Assembly: GCA_910586025.1 (NCBI GenBank)
Contig: CAJUIO010000001.1
Coordinates: 50,725-114,724 of the forward strand
Origin: an uncultured Lachnospiraceae bacterium
GTDB lineage: Bacteria; Bacillota; Clostridia; Lachnospirales; Lachnospiraceae
Reading direction: 5' to 3'
Length of the DNA: 64,000 bases
Shown: piece by piece, positions 7,916 through 16,173 of the stretch
How positions within the stretch are numbered: position 1 is the first letter of the stretch
How the letters are laid out: each line of letters opens with the position of its first letter
The notes under the pieces: model-generated
The model's database searches: none
The model's input: the letters and a program-made list of their open reading frames with translations, nothing else
Told to the model about the DNA's origin: nothing
Program-made: the position numbers and the translations under genes

Positions 7916-8845
7916 ATGGAACAGCAGGAACTTGATATTATCACCAGGATGAATGAAAAATACGTGAAGATGAGTAAGGGGCATAAGGCGATAGCCGCTT
8001 ACATTTCCGACCATTATGAACAGGCCGTATTCATGACGGCGGCGAAGCTGGGAGATACCGTGGGGGTCAGTGAGTCCACCGTGGTGAGGTTTGCCATGGG
8101 CCTGGGGTACGAGGGGTACCCCGAATTTCAGGATGCGCTTGAAAACTGGGTGAAGAACAAGCTGAACTCCGTGCAGAAAATGGGGGCTAAATATGGAAAG
8201 TGCACGCAGTCGGAAATACTCAATTCCGTACTTGGCTCGGATATCGAGAAAATACAGGATACCATGCACAGTCTTGATGCCGCCGCCTTTGAAGCCGCAG
8301 TCGATATTATTCTGGAAGCGGATTCGGTTTATCTGGTGGGAGTGAGAAGCTGTGAGCCTCTTGCGGACTTTCTTCACTTTTATCTGAGCATGATCCGGGG
8401 AAATATCGTTCTGGTCAAGACCACAAGTGTGACGGAAATGTTTGAGCAGATGATAAGAATCAGTGAGAGGGATGCCGCAGTGGGAATCAGCTTTCCCAGA
8501 TATTCCATGCGGACCTTAAAGGCAATGGAGTTTGCCAACGACAGAAACGCCAAGGTGATCACCATCACTGACAGCATTCATTCTCCCATGAATCTCTATT
8601 CGTCCTGCAATCTTCTTGCCAGGAGCGACATGGTTTCTATCGTGGATTCCCTGGTTGCCCCTTTGAGCGTGATCAACGCTCTTGTGGTGGCGCTGTGCCT
8701 GAAAAAGCCGGAGGAAGTGAAAAGGAATCTGGAAACCCTTGAGTCCGTATGGAACAATTATCAGGTATATCTGAATGACGAGATTAACTTTATTGATGAG
8801 GAGCCCATGCTTCATTATCCTCTGATGAAGAAGAGCGGGGAGTGA
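7916..8845 (+). CDS. MurR/RpiR-family transcriptional regulator (HTH_6 + SIS)
   Basis: A sugar-phosphate-responsive regulator of 309 residues. Residues about 5-80 are the RpiR-type helix-turn-helix (MSKGHKAIAAYISDHY, then AAKLGDTVGVSESTVVRFAMGLGY). A SIS domain at about 110-270 would bind a phosphosugar (VYLVGVRSCEPLADFLHFYL, then ISFPRYSMRTLKAMEFA). I use the ATG at 7916 because AAAGGGA lies 7 nt upstream; the ATG at 7862 overlaps the tetR-like stop and has no site. The stop overlaps the start region of the flavoprotein gene downstream, so the two are probably translationally coupled. No sugar-metabolism gene is adjacent. Confidence 0.88.
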   Translation: MEQQELDIITRMNEKYVKMSKGHKAIAAYISDHYEQAVFMTAAKLGDTVGVSESTVVRFAMGLGYEGYPEFQDALENWVKNKLNSVQKMGAKYGKCTQSEILNSVLGSDIEKIQDTMHSLDAAAFEAAVDIILEADSVYLVGVRSCEPLADFLHFYLSMIRGNIVLVKTTSVTEMFEQMIRISERDAAVGISFPRYSMRTLKAMEFANDRNAKVITITDSIHSPMNLYSSCNLLARSDMVSIVDSLVAPLSVINALVVALCLKKPEEVKRNLETLESVWNNYQVYLNDEINFIDEEPMLHYPLMKKSGE

Positions 8846-8847
8846 TT

Positions 8848-10119
8848 ATGAAGAGGATTTTGATTATAGGCGGCGGAGCCGCAGGCATGATGGCCGCCGC
8901 CGCGGCCAGAAGCCGCGGCGCAAAGGTCGTACTTCTGGAAAAAAACGAGAAGACAGGCAAGAAAATCTATATTACGGGAAAGGGGCGCTGTAATCTGACG
9001 AACGCCTGCGCACCGGAGGATTTTTTTCGAAATGTGGTAAGCAATAACAAGTTCCTTTACAGCGCTTTTTATCAGATGGATAATCAGGCTGTGATGGACT
9101 TTTTTGAAAAAGCGGGCTGTGGCCTGAAGGTGGAGAGGGGGGAGCGGGTGTTTCCGGTATCTGACCATTCCTCTGATGTGATTGCGGCGCTGAACCGGAA
9201 GCTGGAAAGAGAGGGTGTCAGGATATGCCTGCGCACGGCCGTCTCGCAGATCCTGTCAGATCCCGGAATGCCGGAGAAGGTGTCCGGAGTCAGGCTTTCG
9301 GACGGGAGGGTGCTGAGCGCCGATGCGGTCATTGTGGCAACCGGGGGAAGCTCCTATACGTCTACCGGCTCCGACGGCGACGGCTACAAGTTTGCTCAAA
9401 GAGCGGGACATACGGTCAGTAAGCTAAGGCCTGCCCTGGTGCCCCTTGTGGTTCGGGAGGCGTGGTGCCGTGAAATGCAGGGGCTGTCACTTAAAAACGT
9501 GTCCCTTAGTTTGAAGAGCGGTAAAAAGAAAATTTATGAGGGCTTTGGGGAAATGCTTTTTACCCATTTCGGTGTCAGCGGACCGCTGGTCCTTAGTGCC
9601 AGCAGCTACTATGCAAAGAGCTTTCACAACTGTGAGGCGGCTCTTTCCATTGATCTGAAGCCGGCGCTTTCCGCGGAACAGCTGGATAAAAGGATATTGA
9701 GAGACTTTGAGGACAGTAAGTGCCGCCGGTTTAAGAATTCGCTGGATCGTCTTCTTCCGTCGAAAATGATTCCGGTGATCGTTGCCCTTTCCGGCATCAG
9801 CCCGGAAAAGCGGGTGAGCGAGATCACCAGAATAGAGAGAGAGAATCTGGCGGGACTGCTGAAAAATCTCACCATGACGGTCACGGGAACCAGGGGCTTT
9901 CAGGAGGCGGTAGTCACGCAGGGCGGCGTGGATGTGAAGGAGATAAATCCCTCCACCATGGAGTCCAGAAAGCTTTCAGGTCTTTATTTTGCCGGTGAGG
10001 TTCTTGATGTGGATGCCCTGACGGGAGGCTTCAATCTGCAGATCGCCTGGTCTACCGGATATCTTGCGGGGATCAGTGCGGCGGGGAGTAAGATAATAGG
10101 AAAGGAAAGGGAACAATGA
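8848..10119 (+). CDS. NAD(P)/FAD-dependent oxidoreductase, HI0933/BaiN-like family
   Basis: A flavoprotein of 423 residues related to HI0933, YhiN and BaiN. The N-terminal dinucleotide-binding motif GGGAAGMMAA (about residues 8-17) is followed by LLEKNEKTGKKIYITGKGRCNLTN, read here in two blocks, which is characteristic of this family. VATGGSSY-like and TGSDGDGY motifs mark the FAD domain, and the C-terminal GGFNLQIAW is another family signature. The ATG at 8848 is preceded by GAGCGGGGAG; a GTG at 8842 is possible. Its stop overlaps the cmk start (ATGA), giving an flavoprotein-cmk-ispH-rpsA cluster. Members include a bile-acid 3-dehydro-4-reductase, but most have no known substrate, so no specific reaction should be assumed. 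Confidence 0.88.
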   Translation: MKRILIIGGGAAGMMAAAAARSRGAKVVLLEKNEKTGKKIYITGKGRCNLTNACAPEDFFRNVVSNNKFLYSAFYQMDNQAVMDFFEKAGCGLKVERGERVFPVSDHSSDVIAALNRKLEREGVRICLRTAVSQILSDPGMPEKVSGVRLSDGRVLSADAVIVATGGSSYTSTGSDGDGYKFAQRAGHTVSKLRPALVPLVVREAWCREMQGLSLKNVSLSLKSGKKKIYEGFGEMLFTHFGVSGPLVLSASSYYAKSFHNCEAALSIDLKPALSAEQLDKRILRDFEDSKCRRFKNSLDRLLPSKMIPVIVALSGISPEKRVSEITRIERENLAGLLKNLTMTVTGTRGFQEAVVTQGGVDVKEINPSTMESRKLSGLYFAGEVLDVDALTGGFNLQIAWSTGYLAGISAAGSKIIGKEREQ

Positions 10120-10775
10120 GTTATCAGATTGCAATTGACGGACCGGCAGGGGCGGGAAAGAGCACCATTGCCAGGAAGGTCGCGAGGGAAAAGAATTTTA
10201 TTTATGTGGATACCGGGGCGATGTACAGGGCCATGGCTTATCATCTTCTGGAGGAGGGGGCGGATCCGGAGAATGATTCCGAGATTGCGGAGAAATGCGA
10301 GGGAGCGGATATCACGATCTCCTTTGAAAACGGAGAGCAGGTGGTTCTTCTGAACGGCAAAAACGTGAATCACGTGCTGCGCACCGAGGCGGTGGGGAAT
10401 ATGGCTTCCGCTGTGGTCAGCAGAAATCCGCAGGTCAGGCAGCGGCTTACCGTGCTTCAGAAGGAGCTGGCGGAAAAAAACAACGTGGTCATGGACGGAA
10501 GAGACATCGGCACCTGCGTCCTGCCGGAGGCGGACGTGAAGGTGTACCTGACTGCCAGCGCAAGGATCCGGGCAAAGAGAAGGTTCGACGAGCTGGCTGC
10601 AAAGGGCGAGGCCGGTGACATGGATCAGATAGAGGCGGATATCATAAAGCGGGACGAGCAGGACATGAACAGGAAGATTGCGCCTCTCAGGCAGGCGGAG
10701 GATGCGGTTCTGATCGACAGCTCCCGGATGACAATAGAGGAAGTAGTGCATACCATTTTAAATTTGTGCAGATAA
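10116..10775 (+). CDS. cmk: Cytidylate kinase
   Basis: Phosphorylates CMP and dCMP with ATP, feeding CTP and dCTP synthesis. The 219-residue protein has the P-loop GPAGAGKST near residue 9, the DTGAMYRA substrate motif, VVMDGRDIGT and the LID-like region with RAKRR, all in normal order. This is the usual length for bacterial Cmk. Its ATG overlaps the preceding stop by 4 nt, indicating coupling. cmk next to rpsA, often with ispH between them, is a recurring arrangement in Firmicutes. Confidence 0.96.
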   Translation: MSYQIAIDGPAGAGKSTIARKVAREKNFIYVDTGAMYRAMAYHLLEEGADPENDSEIAEKCEGADITISFENGEQVVLLNGKNVNHVLRTEAVGNMASAVVSRNPQVRQRLTVLQKELAEKNNVVMDGRDIGTCVLPEADVKVYLTASARIRAKRRFDELAAKGEAGDMDQIEADIIKRDEQDMNRKIAPLRQAEDAVLIDSSRMTIEEVVHTILNLCR

Positions 10776-10790
10776 GCCGGGGGGGGAGCT

Positions 10791-11639
10791 ATGGAGGTAA
10801 TACTTGCGCAGAATGCGGGCTTCTGTTTCGGAGTTCAGCGTGCGGTGGAAAAGGTTTATGAACAGACAGGCCTTGGAAAAAAGATTTATACTTACGGGCC
10901 GATCATACACAACGAAGAGGTGGTTAGGGATCTCGGGGAGAGGGGAGTTACGGTCATAGAGTCCCCAAAGGAGCTGGAAGCGTTGAGCGGGGGAACGGTA
11001 GTGATACGCTCCCATGGCGTTCCCAGGAGCATCTACGAGATTATGAGGAGGAAAGGGCTCGAATGCGTGGACGCTACCTGCCCCTTTGTGAAGAGAATTC
11101 ACAATACGGTGGAAAAGGAAAGCGAAAACGGGAAGCGGATCATTATTATCGGAAACGAGGGACACCCTGAGGTGGAGGGAATCATGGGGTGGTCAAAAAC
11201 CCCCGCCGTGGTCATTGAGTCGGCCCGGGAGGCGGAAAATTTTGTCCCTTTGGAGGGGGAAAAGCTCTGTATTGTGTCCCAAACGACATTTAACTACAAC
11301 AAATTTAAAGAATTAGTTGAAATTTTTGAGAAAAAAGGTTACAATGTTACTGTTGTTAATACTATCTGTAATGCAACGGAGGAGAGACAGACACAGGCTC
11401 GCAGGATTGCGGCCATGGTTGATGCGATGATAGTAATAGGTGGAAAGCACAGTTCTAACACGCGGAAGCTGTACGAGATCTGCAAGGAGAAGTGTGTGTC
11501 TACACATTTTATACAGACACTGGAAGATTTGCATTTGGAACTGCCTAAGACTGCTGCTCTGGTGGGTATTACTGCGGGGGCTTCCACCCCGAACTATATT
11601 ATTGAGGAGGTTCAAAATTATGTCAGAATTAACTTTTGA
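10791..11639 (+). CDS. ispH: 4-hydroxy-3-methylbut-2-enyl diphosphate reductase (LytB)
   Basis: Last enzyme of the MEP isoprenoid pathway, making IPP and DMAPP with a [4Fe-4S] cluster. The three cluster cysteines are visible: NAGFCFGV (C near residue 12), DATCPFV (about 96) and NTICNAT (about 193). Substrate-site motifs SHG, GNEGHPEVEG and SSNTRKLYE are also present. At 282 residues it is a standard stand-alone IspH. Its last 20 nt overlap the rpsA start in another frame. In several Clostridia IspH and S1 are one fused polypeptide; here they are separate but overlapping. The gene is AT-richer in its second half than in its first (about 11290-11480). Confidence 0.96.
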   Translation: MEVILAQNAGFCFGVQRAVEKVYEQTGLGKKIYTYGPIIHNEEVVRDLGERGVTVIESPKELEALSGGTVVIRSHGVPRSIYEIMRRKGLECVDATCPFVKRIHNTVEKESENGKRIIIIGNEGHPEVEGIMGWSKTPAVVIESAREAENFVPLEGEKLCIVSQTTFNYNKFKELVEIFEKKGYNVTVVNTICNATEERQTQARRIAAMVDAMIVIGGKHSSNTRKLYEICKEKCVSTHFIQTLEDLHLELPKTAALVGITAGASTPNYIIEEVQNYVRINF

Positions 11640-12750
11640 ACAGATGTTGGAAGAATCATTAAAGACAATACATACAGGAGAGGTAGTCGAGGGTACAGTC
11701 ATTGATGTCAAGCCTGAAGAGATTATTCTTAATATTGGCTACAAATCAGATGGTATATTGACCAGAAACGAATATACCAATGATTCGGCTGTAAAGCTGA
11801 CGGAAGCCGTGAAGCCTGGCGATACCATGGAGGTTAAGGTTCTCAAGGTCAATGACGGCGAGGGGCAGGTGCTTCTTACCTACAAGAGACTGGCTGTTGA
11901 CAGAGGCAACAAGAGGATAGAGGAAGCCTTCAACAGCAAAGAGGTGCTGACCGCCAAGGTGACACAGGTGCTGGACGGCGGACTTGGCGTGGTGATTGAT
12001 GAGATCAGAGTATTTATTCCCGCAAGTCTTGTTTCTGATACCTATGAGAAGGATCTCTCCAAGTATGCGGGACAGGAAATTCAGTTTGTGATAAGCGAGT
12101 ATAATCCCAAGAGAAGAAGATACATCGGCGACCGCAGACAGCTCCTTGTGGCTGAGAAGGCGGAAAAGCAGCGTCAGCTCCTTGAGAGTATTCAGGCTGG
12201 CGATGTGATGGAGGGAGTCGTTAAGAATGTGACTGACTTCGGTGCCTTTATCGACATCGGCGGCGCAGACGGACTTCTCCATATTTCCGAAATGTCCTGG
12301 GGACGGGTTGAGAATCCCAGGAAGGTATTTAAGGTAGGAGATCAGGTTAAGACATTTATTAAGGAAATCAGCGGCACCAAGATTGCCCTGAGTCTCAAAT
12401 TCGAGGACGCAAATCCCTGGAAGGATGCGGCGGATAAATATGCGGTGGGCAACGAGGTGACAGGAAGAGTCGCAAGAATGACGGATTTCGGAGCCTTTGT
12501 TGAGTTAGAGCCCGGCGTGGATGCGCTGCTTCATGTTTCGCAGATTTCCAGAGAGCACATTGAAAAGCCTGCTGATGTTCTGTCCGTGGGACAGGAGATT
12601 ACCGCAAAGGTGGTTGACTTTAATGAGGCGGATAAGAAGATCAGCCTGAGCATCAAGGCGCTGCTCATTGCCGAGGCGGCAGGCGCGGCGGAGGACGCTG
12701 ATGTTGTTTCCGTGGATATTGACGCAGCTATTGCACAGGAAGAGGAATAA
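11620..12750 (+). CDS. rpsA: Ribosomal protein S1-like RNA-binding protein
   Basis: RNA-binding translation factor of 376 residues built from S1 (OB-fold) repeats. Four modules can be seen: about 16-85 (GEVVEGTVIDVKPEEI), 100-165 (a degenerate one with VLDGGLGVVIDEIRVFIPAS), 185-255 (VMEGVVKNVTDFGAFIDIGG) and 270-340 (VTGRVARMTDFGAFVELEPG). The last two are the most canonical. GAGGAGG at 11604-11610 precedes the ATG at 11620, inside the end of ispH; the frame is open back to 11440, but that part lies within ispH. It is shorter than six-domain E. coli S1, as is usual in Firmicutes, where S1 may be loosely ribosome-bound. A hairpin follows at 12786. Confidence 0.93.
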   Translation: MSELTFEQMLEESLKTIHTGEVVEGTVIDVKPEEIILNIGYKSDGILTRNEYTNDSAVKLTEAVKPGDTMEVKVLKVNDGEGQVLLTYKRLAVDRGNKRIEEAFNSKEVLTAKVTQVLDGGLGVVIDEIRVFIPASLVSDTYEKDLSKYAGQEIQFVISEYNPKRRRYIGDRRQLLVAEKAEKQRQLLESIQAGDVMEGVVKNVTDFGAFIDIGGADGLLHISEMSWGRVENPRKVFKVGDQVKTFIKEISGTKIALSLKFEDANPWKDAADKYAVGNEVTGRVARMTDFGAFVELEPGVDALLHVSQISREHIEKPADVLSVGQEITAKVVDFNEADKKISLSIKALLIAEAAGAAEDADVVSVDIDAAIAQEEE

Positions 12751-12785
12751 GGACAAGGAATCGTAAAATTCAGGACATTTATTAT

Positions 12786-12817
12786 AACAGGAAGTGCGCT
12801 TTTTCGTACTTCCTGTT
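12786..12817 (+). terminator. Hairpin after rpsA, probable terminator
   Basis: A 13-bp stem (12786-12798 with 12805-12817, one G-U pair) with a T-rich loop. The tract after it is GTTGT, a poor U-tract, so termination may be partial and cheR could be read through. Confidence 0.5.
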
Positions 12818-12853
12818 GTTGTAAACGGAATAATGACCAGGACGGTATCTCCT

Positions 12854-13639
12854 ATGATGTATGATTATGAGGCTTTTAAAAGCACGGTACTTCAGCTGAC
12901 CAAGATTGACTTGAATGCATATAAGGAAAACCAGATGAAGCGGAGGATCGATACGCTGATCGAAAAACACGGTTATAAGGGATACGAGGATTACGTTGCG
13001 GCGCTTCGGACCAACAGGGAGCGTTTTGAGGAATTTGTCACGTATCTGACTATCAATGTCTCCGAGTTTTACAGAGATCTGCCGCAGTGGGATTATCTGG
13101 ACAAAAATATCATCCCGAAGCTGATGGAGCGGTTCGGAAAGAATCTGAAGATCTGGAGTGCGGCCTGTTCCACGGGGGATGAGCCCTATTCACTGGTAAT
13201 GGCCCTGTCAAGGCATATTCCGCTGAACACGATACGTATCGTGGCAACGGATCTCGACAGACAGGTGATCGAAAAGGCGAAGCTGGGACTCTACAGCGAA
13301 AAGAGTATAGCCGCGGTTCCGGCGGATTTGAAGAGGAAATATTTTACAAAGGTAGGACTTTCTTACCGGATATCGGATGAGATCAAGTCAAGGGTGGAAT
13401 TTCGGGAACATAATCTTCTGAAGGATAATTATCTGGCGGGATGCCATTTGATTGTCTGCCGCAATGTGCTGATTTATTTTACAGAGGAGGCAAAGGAGGA
13501 GGTATTTCGAAAGTTTCATTCCTCGCTTATGCCGGGAGGCATTCTCTTTATAGGAAGTGCGGAACAGATGATAAACTACAGACAATTAGGGTATGGAAGG
13601 GTGAATTCGCTTTTCTATGAAAAACCGCCAAGGATGTAA
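12854..13639 (+). CDS. cheR: CheR-type protein-glutamate methyltransferase
   Basis: SAM-dependent methylase that modifies glutamates of chemoreceptors. The 261-residue protein has the CheR N-terminal helical domain (MKRRIDTLIEKHGYKGYEDY) and the SAM domain. Typical motifs are TINVSEFYRD, IWSAACSTGDEPYSLVM, ATDLD and IVCRNVLIYF, in normal order and spacing. ATGs at 12833, 12854 and 12857 are in frame; AGGACGG at 12839-12845 sits best for 12854. No cheA, cheW, cheB or cheY gene is nearby; the only other chemotaxis-like gene is the CZB receptor at 55167-56531. Whether it works in taxis or modifies a regulatory receptor is open. Confidence 0.92.
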   Translation: MMYDYEAFKSTVLQLTKIDLNAYKENQMKRRIDTLIEKHGYKGYEDYVAALRTNRERFEEFVTYLTINVSEFYRDLPQWDYLDKNIIPKLMERFGKNLKIWSAACSTGDEPYSLVMALSRHIPLNTIRIVATDLDRQVIEKAKLGLYSEKSIAAVPADLKRKYFTKVGLSYRISDEIKSRVEFREHNLLKDNYLAGCHLIVCRNVLIYFTEEAKEEVFRKFHSSLMPGGILFIGSAEQMINYRQLGYGRVNSLFYEKPPRM

Positions 13640-13653
13640 GAATACGTGTCATA

Positions 13654-13680
13654 AAAAACCGGCGCCTGACGCCGGTTTTT
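13654..13680. terminator. Bidirectional terminator between cheR and the exonuclease gene
   Basis: An 11-bp perfect stem (13654-13664 with 13670-13680), loop CCTGA, with five As on the left and five Ts on the right. It can serve both converging genes. Confidence 0.88.
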
Positions 13681-13689
13681 CGCTTTACT

Positions 13690-14793
13690 TTATGGCTGCA
13701 TGGCCATGATATTCAGAACATGGCTGGCATAGTCGGAAAAGAGCTGTCTGTTTTTCTTGATTTCATCCGTGAGCTCAAAGAACAGCTCATTGCTCTTATA
13801 TTCTCTCTTGAAAAAGGGCTCCACCATGATCTTCCACTGAGGGAGATAGCTGGAAAATTTGCGCGTATAGCAGGTGGAAGCGCTGGCCTGTTCCCGGTAC
13901 TCCCTGTCCACAAAGGAGGCAATGGATTTGTGCATGGCGATATCCTCTGTGGGAAGATAGTAGTAATCCTTATAATTGGCATAAAAATATTTCAGCTCTT
14001 CCTCGTAGATGGGAATAATCAGCGTTCCCTCGTGCCCTTCCCCCTTAAAATGGCAGCCCTTCCCCATGGCCGTGACTGACACCGGAAGAGAGCAGGAAAA
14101 CACCAGCTTCATCAAAAGCTCCCTGCGGGGAATTCCGTGAATGTCATTGTAATAGTTTGCCTGTACCTTTCTGGCTTTGAGGCTGTTATTAAACAGGTCG
14201 TAGTAGGACAGGATGGGAAGGATCTCAAGCATTCCCTTCATGTCGTCCGAGTTGTGAAGCAACAGTATATGGTACAGCTTATAATCGTGGGAGGAAAGAT
14301 AATCCCTGTAAACCTGGATCAGCTCTCCGCCGCCGTATGTATCGTCCCTTGCGATTCCAAGAAAGTATTCGATGGTTTTGAGCTTACAGTTAGGGAGCTT
14401 GAGGAAATTTTTGTAAGGGGAAATCCGTCTGTAAATATCAATTCCTTCAAAGCCGTTAAAACTGTAAGGAAGCTCGTAGGCGATCACCTTCTGTTTCAGA
14501 TAGGGAAGATCAAAGGCGTTTCCGTTGTAATGCATCAGATAGGAAAAATCTCTTGCAAAGGAGAAAAAAGCCTTTAATAACTCCGGTTCTTCTTCCGGCG
14601 ACTGGGCAAACCACTGCTTGATATGCCAGTTGCCCTCCCGGTAGAAGGCGCAGCCGATCAGGTAGAGCTGAGAGCTTGCGGCGGTAAACCCGGTGGTCTC
14701 TATATCCAAAAATAATATCTGGTCTAAGGGAGCCAGACGCTCTAAAGGGTAATTCAAAGCAAAGCTGTTTAAAATCGTCTCTTCAATTTTCAT
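13690..14793 (-). CDS. YprB-like RNase H-fold (DEDD) exonuclease-domain protein
   Basis: Predicted 3'-5' exonuclease of the YprB ribonuclease H-like family (COG3359 type), 367 residues. The DEDD-type acidic motifs are visible: LDIETTGF (about residues 29-36), HYNGNAFDLPYL (about 88-99) and NSDDMKGM (about 181-188). The remainder, from about 215, is a less conserved C-terminal region with no motif I recognise. AAGGAGG lies 6 nt upstream of the start on this strand. It converges with cheR across a shared terminator and diverges from the orphan gene at 14895. The biological substrate of this family is unknown to me. Confidence 0.8.
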   Translation of the reverse strand: MKIEETILNSFALNYPLERLAPLDQILFLDIETTGFTAASSQLYLIGCAFYREGNWHIKQWFAQSPEEEPELLKAFFSFARDFSYLMHYNGNAFDLPYLKQKVIAYELPYSFNGFEGIDIYRRISPYKNFLKLPNCKLKTIEYFLGIARDDTYGGGELIQVYRDYLSSHDYKLYHILLLHNSDDMKGMLEILPILSYYDLFNNSLKARKVQANYYNDIHGIPRRELLMKLVFSCSLPVSVTAMGKGCHFKGEGHEGTLIIPIYEEELKYFYANYKDYYYLPTEDIAMHKSIASFVDREYREQASASTCYTRKFSSYLPQWKIMVEPFFKREYKSNELFFELTDEIKKNRQLFSDYASHVLNIMAMQP

Positions 14794-14816
14794 GGAAGGC
14801 CTCCTTGTACCTATTC

Positions 14817-14825
14817 AGTGTAGCA
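14817..14825 (-). promoter_or_regulatory. Extended -10 element for yprB-like gene
   Basis: On the minus strand TG-C-TACACT (14825 to 14817) is an extended -10 sequence about 24 nt before the start codon. No matching -35 is evident. Confidence 0.4.
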
Positions 14826-14894
14826 TACTTTTCGGATTTAAAGTAGTATTTTCGACAAAAAAATTGATTCAATCATGATAATGGAGGAATATAT

Positions 14895-15950
14895 ATGTCA
14901 AAAAATATGGAAGGCTTAGTCTCTTTTCCTGTAAATGCACAAAGAAACTCATTTTTTGGTGCCCTTTCTTCTATCCTGCTCTATCGGAACGCTTACACGG
15001 AAGACACCCCCTTTTTCTGCGGAAGATTCCAGCGTGACTGCATACGGTGCGGCAGTTGTGATAAAGAACCTTTTCTCCACAAACATCACCTTAAAATATA
15101 TCAATATTTAATTACAGTAACAGGCTGCGCATATTTTTGGATAGACGGGGAAATTGGCAATTCGTACGACGAACCATACATGGCGGACAAATTTTCGCAG
15201 ACTGCGCTTGACAGGCTCTCATTGGCCTTGTATGCATCTGGTTATCGCTATGAGTCGATGAATAAAAATACAGAAGAAGATCTCCTGTTTGACAGGATAA
15301 AGCAGTCTGTTAAGGAAAGGAGGCCTGTCTTAATCAAATTAGGGGGCGGCGATGTGTGGGCGGTGATAACGGGATACTGTGATGACAAAAATTTCCCGTA
15401 CCTGATGAAATTTCGCCATTCACCGCAGCTTAATAAGGAATGGTACAATAAGCTTCGCAGCATTGTATTTATAACGGATAAGTATGACAGCGCCATTTCC
15501 CTGTCCGAATCTCTCGATCATATGATTCGTCACCTGAATGCCGATAGCAGGAATAAGCTGGAACAAAAGATATGTCAAAAGCTGGAAACGGAGTCGGATG
15601 GAAAAAAACTTGGCCTTTGGTTAAACAGAATAAATGGCCTTGCCATAGAAAACAGATGGCATGCATCTGAATGCTGTCGGAACACTCTGGTGCCCATGAT
15701 CGACAACGATAAAGGCAGGGAAATTCTTATGAAGGCATCCGGTTTGCACCTGCATTTTCACGATCAGGCATGGCGGATTTGGGCGCTTCTGGGTGTTTCG
15801 CCCCAGACCGGCTATGGTCTGCCCCGCAATATCAATGAGTTGTTGGATAACTCATCGACCAGGGCGGAGCTCAAATCCTTATTTCAAGAATTATTTACCA
15901 TAGACCGTCAAGTGGCGGGCTTACTGCAGGAATGCTTATCTTTACTGTGA
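14895..15950 (+). CDS. Orphan Cys/His-rich protein, possible cysteine-peptidase-like fold
   Basis: I do not recognise this 351-residue protein with confidence. The N-terminus (NSFFGALSSILLYRN) and RRPVLIKLGGGDVWAVITGY (about 148-167) resemble, in layout only, the N-terminal domain of BtrH-like and C39-like proteins. In those, a peptidase-like fold opens with a small loop and later has a strand with W-x-V-x-x-GY. A compact cluster C42, C49, C52, C55 followed by H62, H64 and H65 could bind zinc or an Fe-S cluster. HASECC and HLHFHDQAW add Cys/His later. No signal peptide or membrane segment is visible. GGAGG precedes the ATG at 14895. Codons look more A/T-rich than in neighbouring genes, and a long palindrome follows, so the gene may be acquired. 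It is flanked by unrelated genes. Confidence 0.6.
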   Translation: MSKNMEGLVSFPVNAQRNSFFGALSSILLYRNAYTEDTPFFCGRFQRDCIRCGSCDKEPFLHKHHLKIYQYLITVTGCAYFWIDGEIGNSYDEPYMADKFSQTALDRLSLALYASGYRYESMNKNTEEDLLFDRIKQSVKERRPVLIKLGGGDVWAVITGYCDDKNFPYLMKFRHSPQLNKEWYNKLRSIVFITDKYDSAISLSESLDHMIRHLNADSRNKLEQKICQKLETESDGKKLGLWLNRINGLAIENRWHASECCRNTLVPMIDNDKGREILMKASGLHLHFHDQAWRIWALLGVSPQTGYGLPRNINELLDNSSTRAELKSLFQELFTIDRQVAGLLQECLSLL

Positions 15951-15962
15951 TTGATTCCATAT

Positions 15963-16039
15963 TCCGGAAGGTTACTGTTCACTCACAGCCGTCAGTCCGC
16001 TTTGCGAACTGACGGCTGTGAGTGAACAGTAACTCCGGA
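15963..16039. repeat. Long perfect-arm palindrome (26-bp arms plus extensions)
   Basis: Positions 15971-15996 are the exact reverse complement of 16008-16033. The loop CCGCTTTGCGA can itself close three more pairs (CGC/GCG). Outside, TCCGGA copies at 15963-15968 and 16034-16039 can extend the stem past a 2-nt bulge. The second copy can alternatively pair with TCCGG at 16048-16052, followed by a T run at 16055-16058, giving a small terminator. It lies 12 nt after the orphan gene stop. The remainder of the gap to 16173 shows nothing clear beyond the GH25 ribosome site. Confidence 0.85.
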
Positions 16040-16173
16040 AGACATGCTCCGGGCTTTTGACCAATAATGAACTTCACAAGAGGGATCAGATACGGTATAA
16101 TAAAACACGGACCCGGTGTTTTAAATCGCAAAAGGTTCGAAGCAGGGAGTAAACACAAAGGAAAGGTTTGGGT

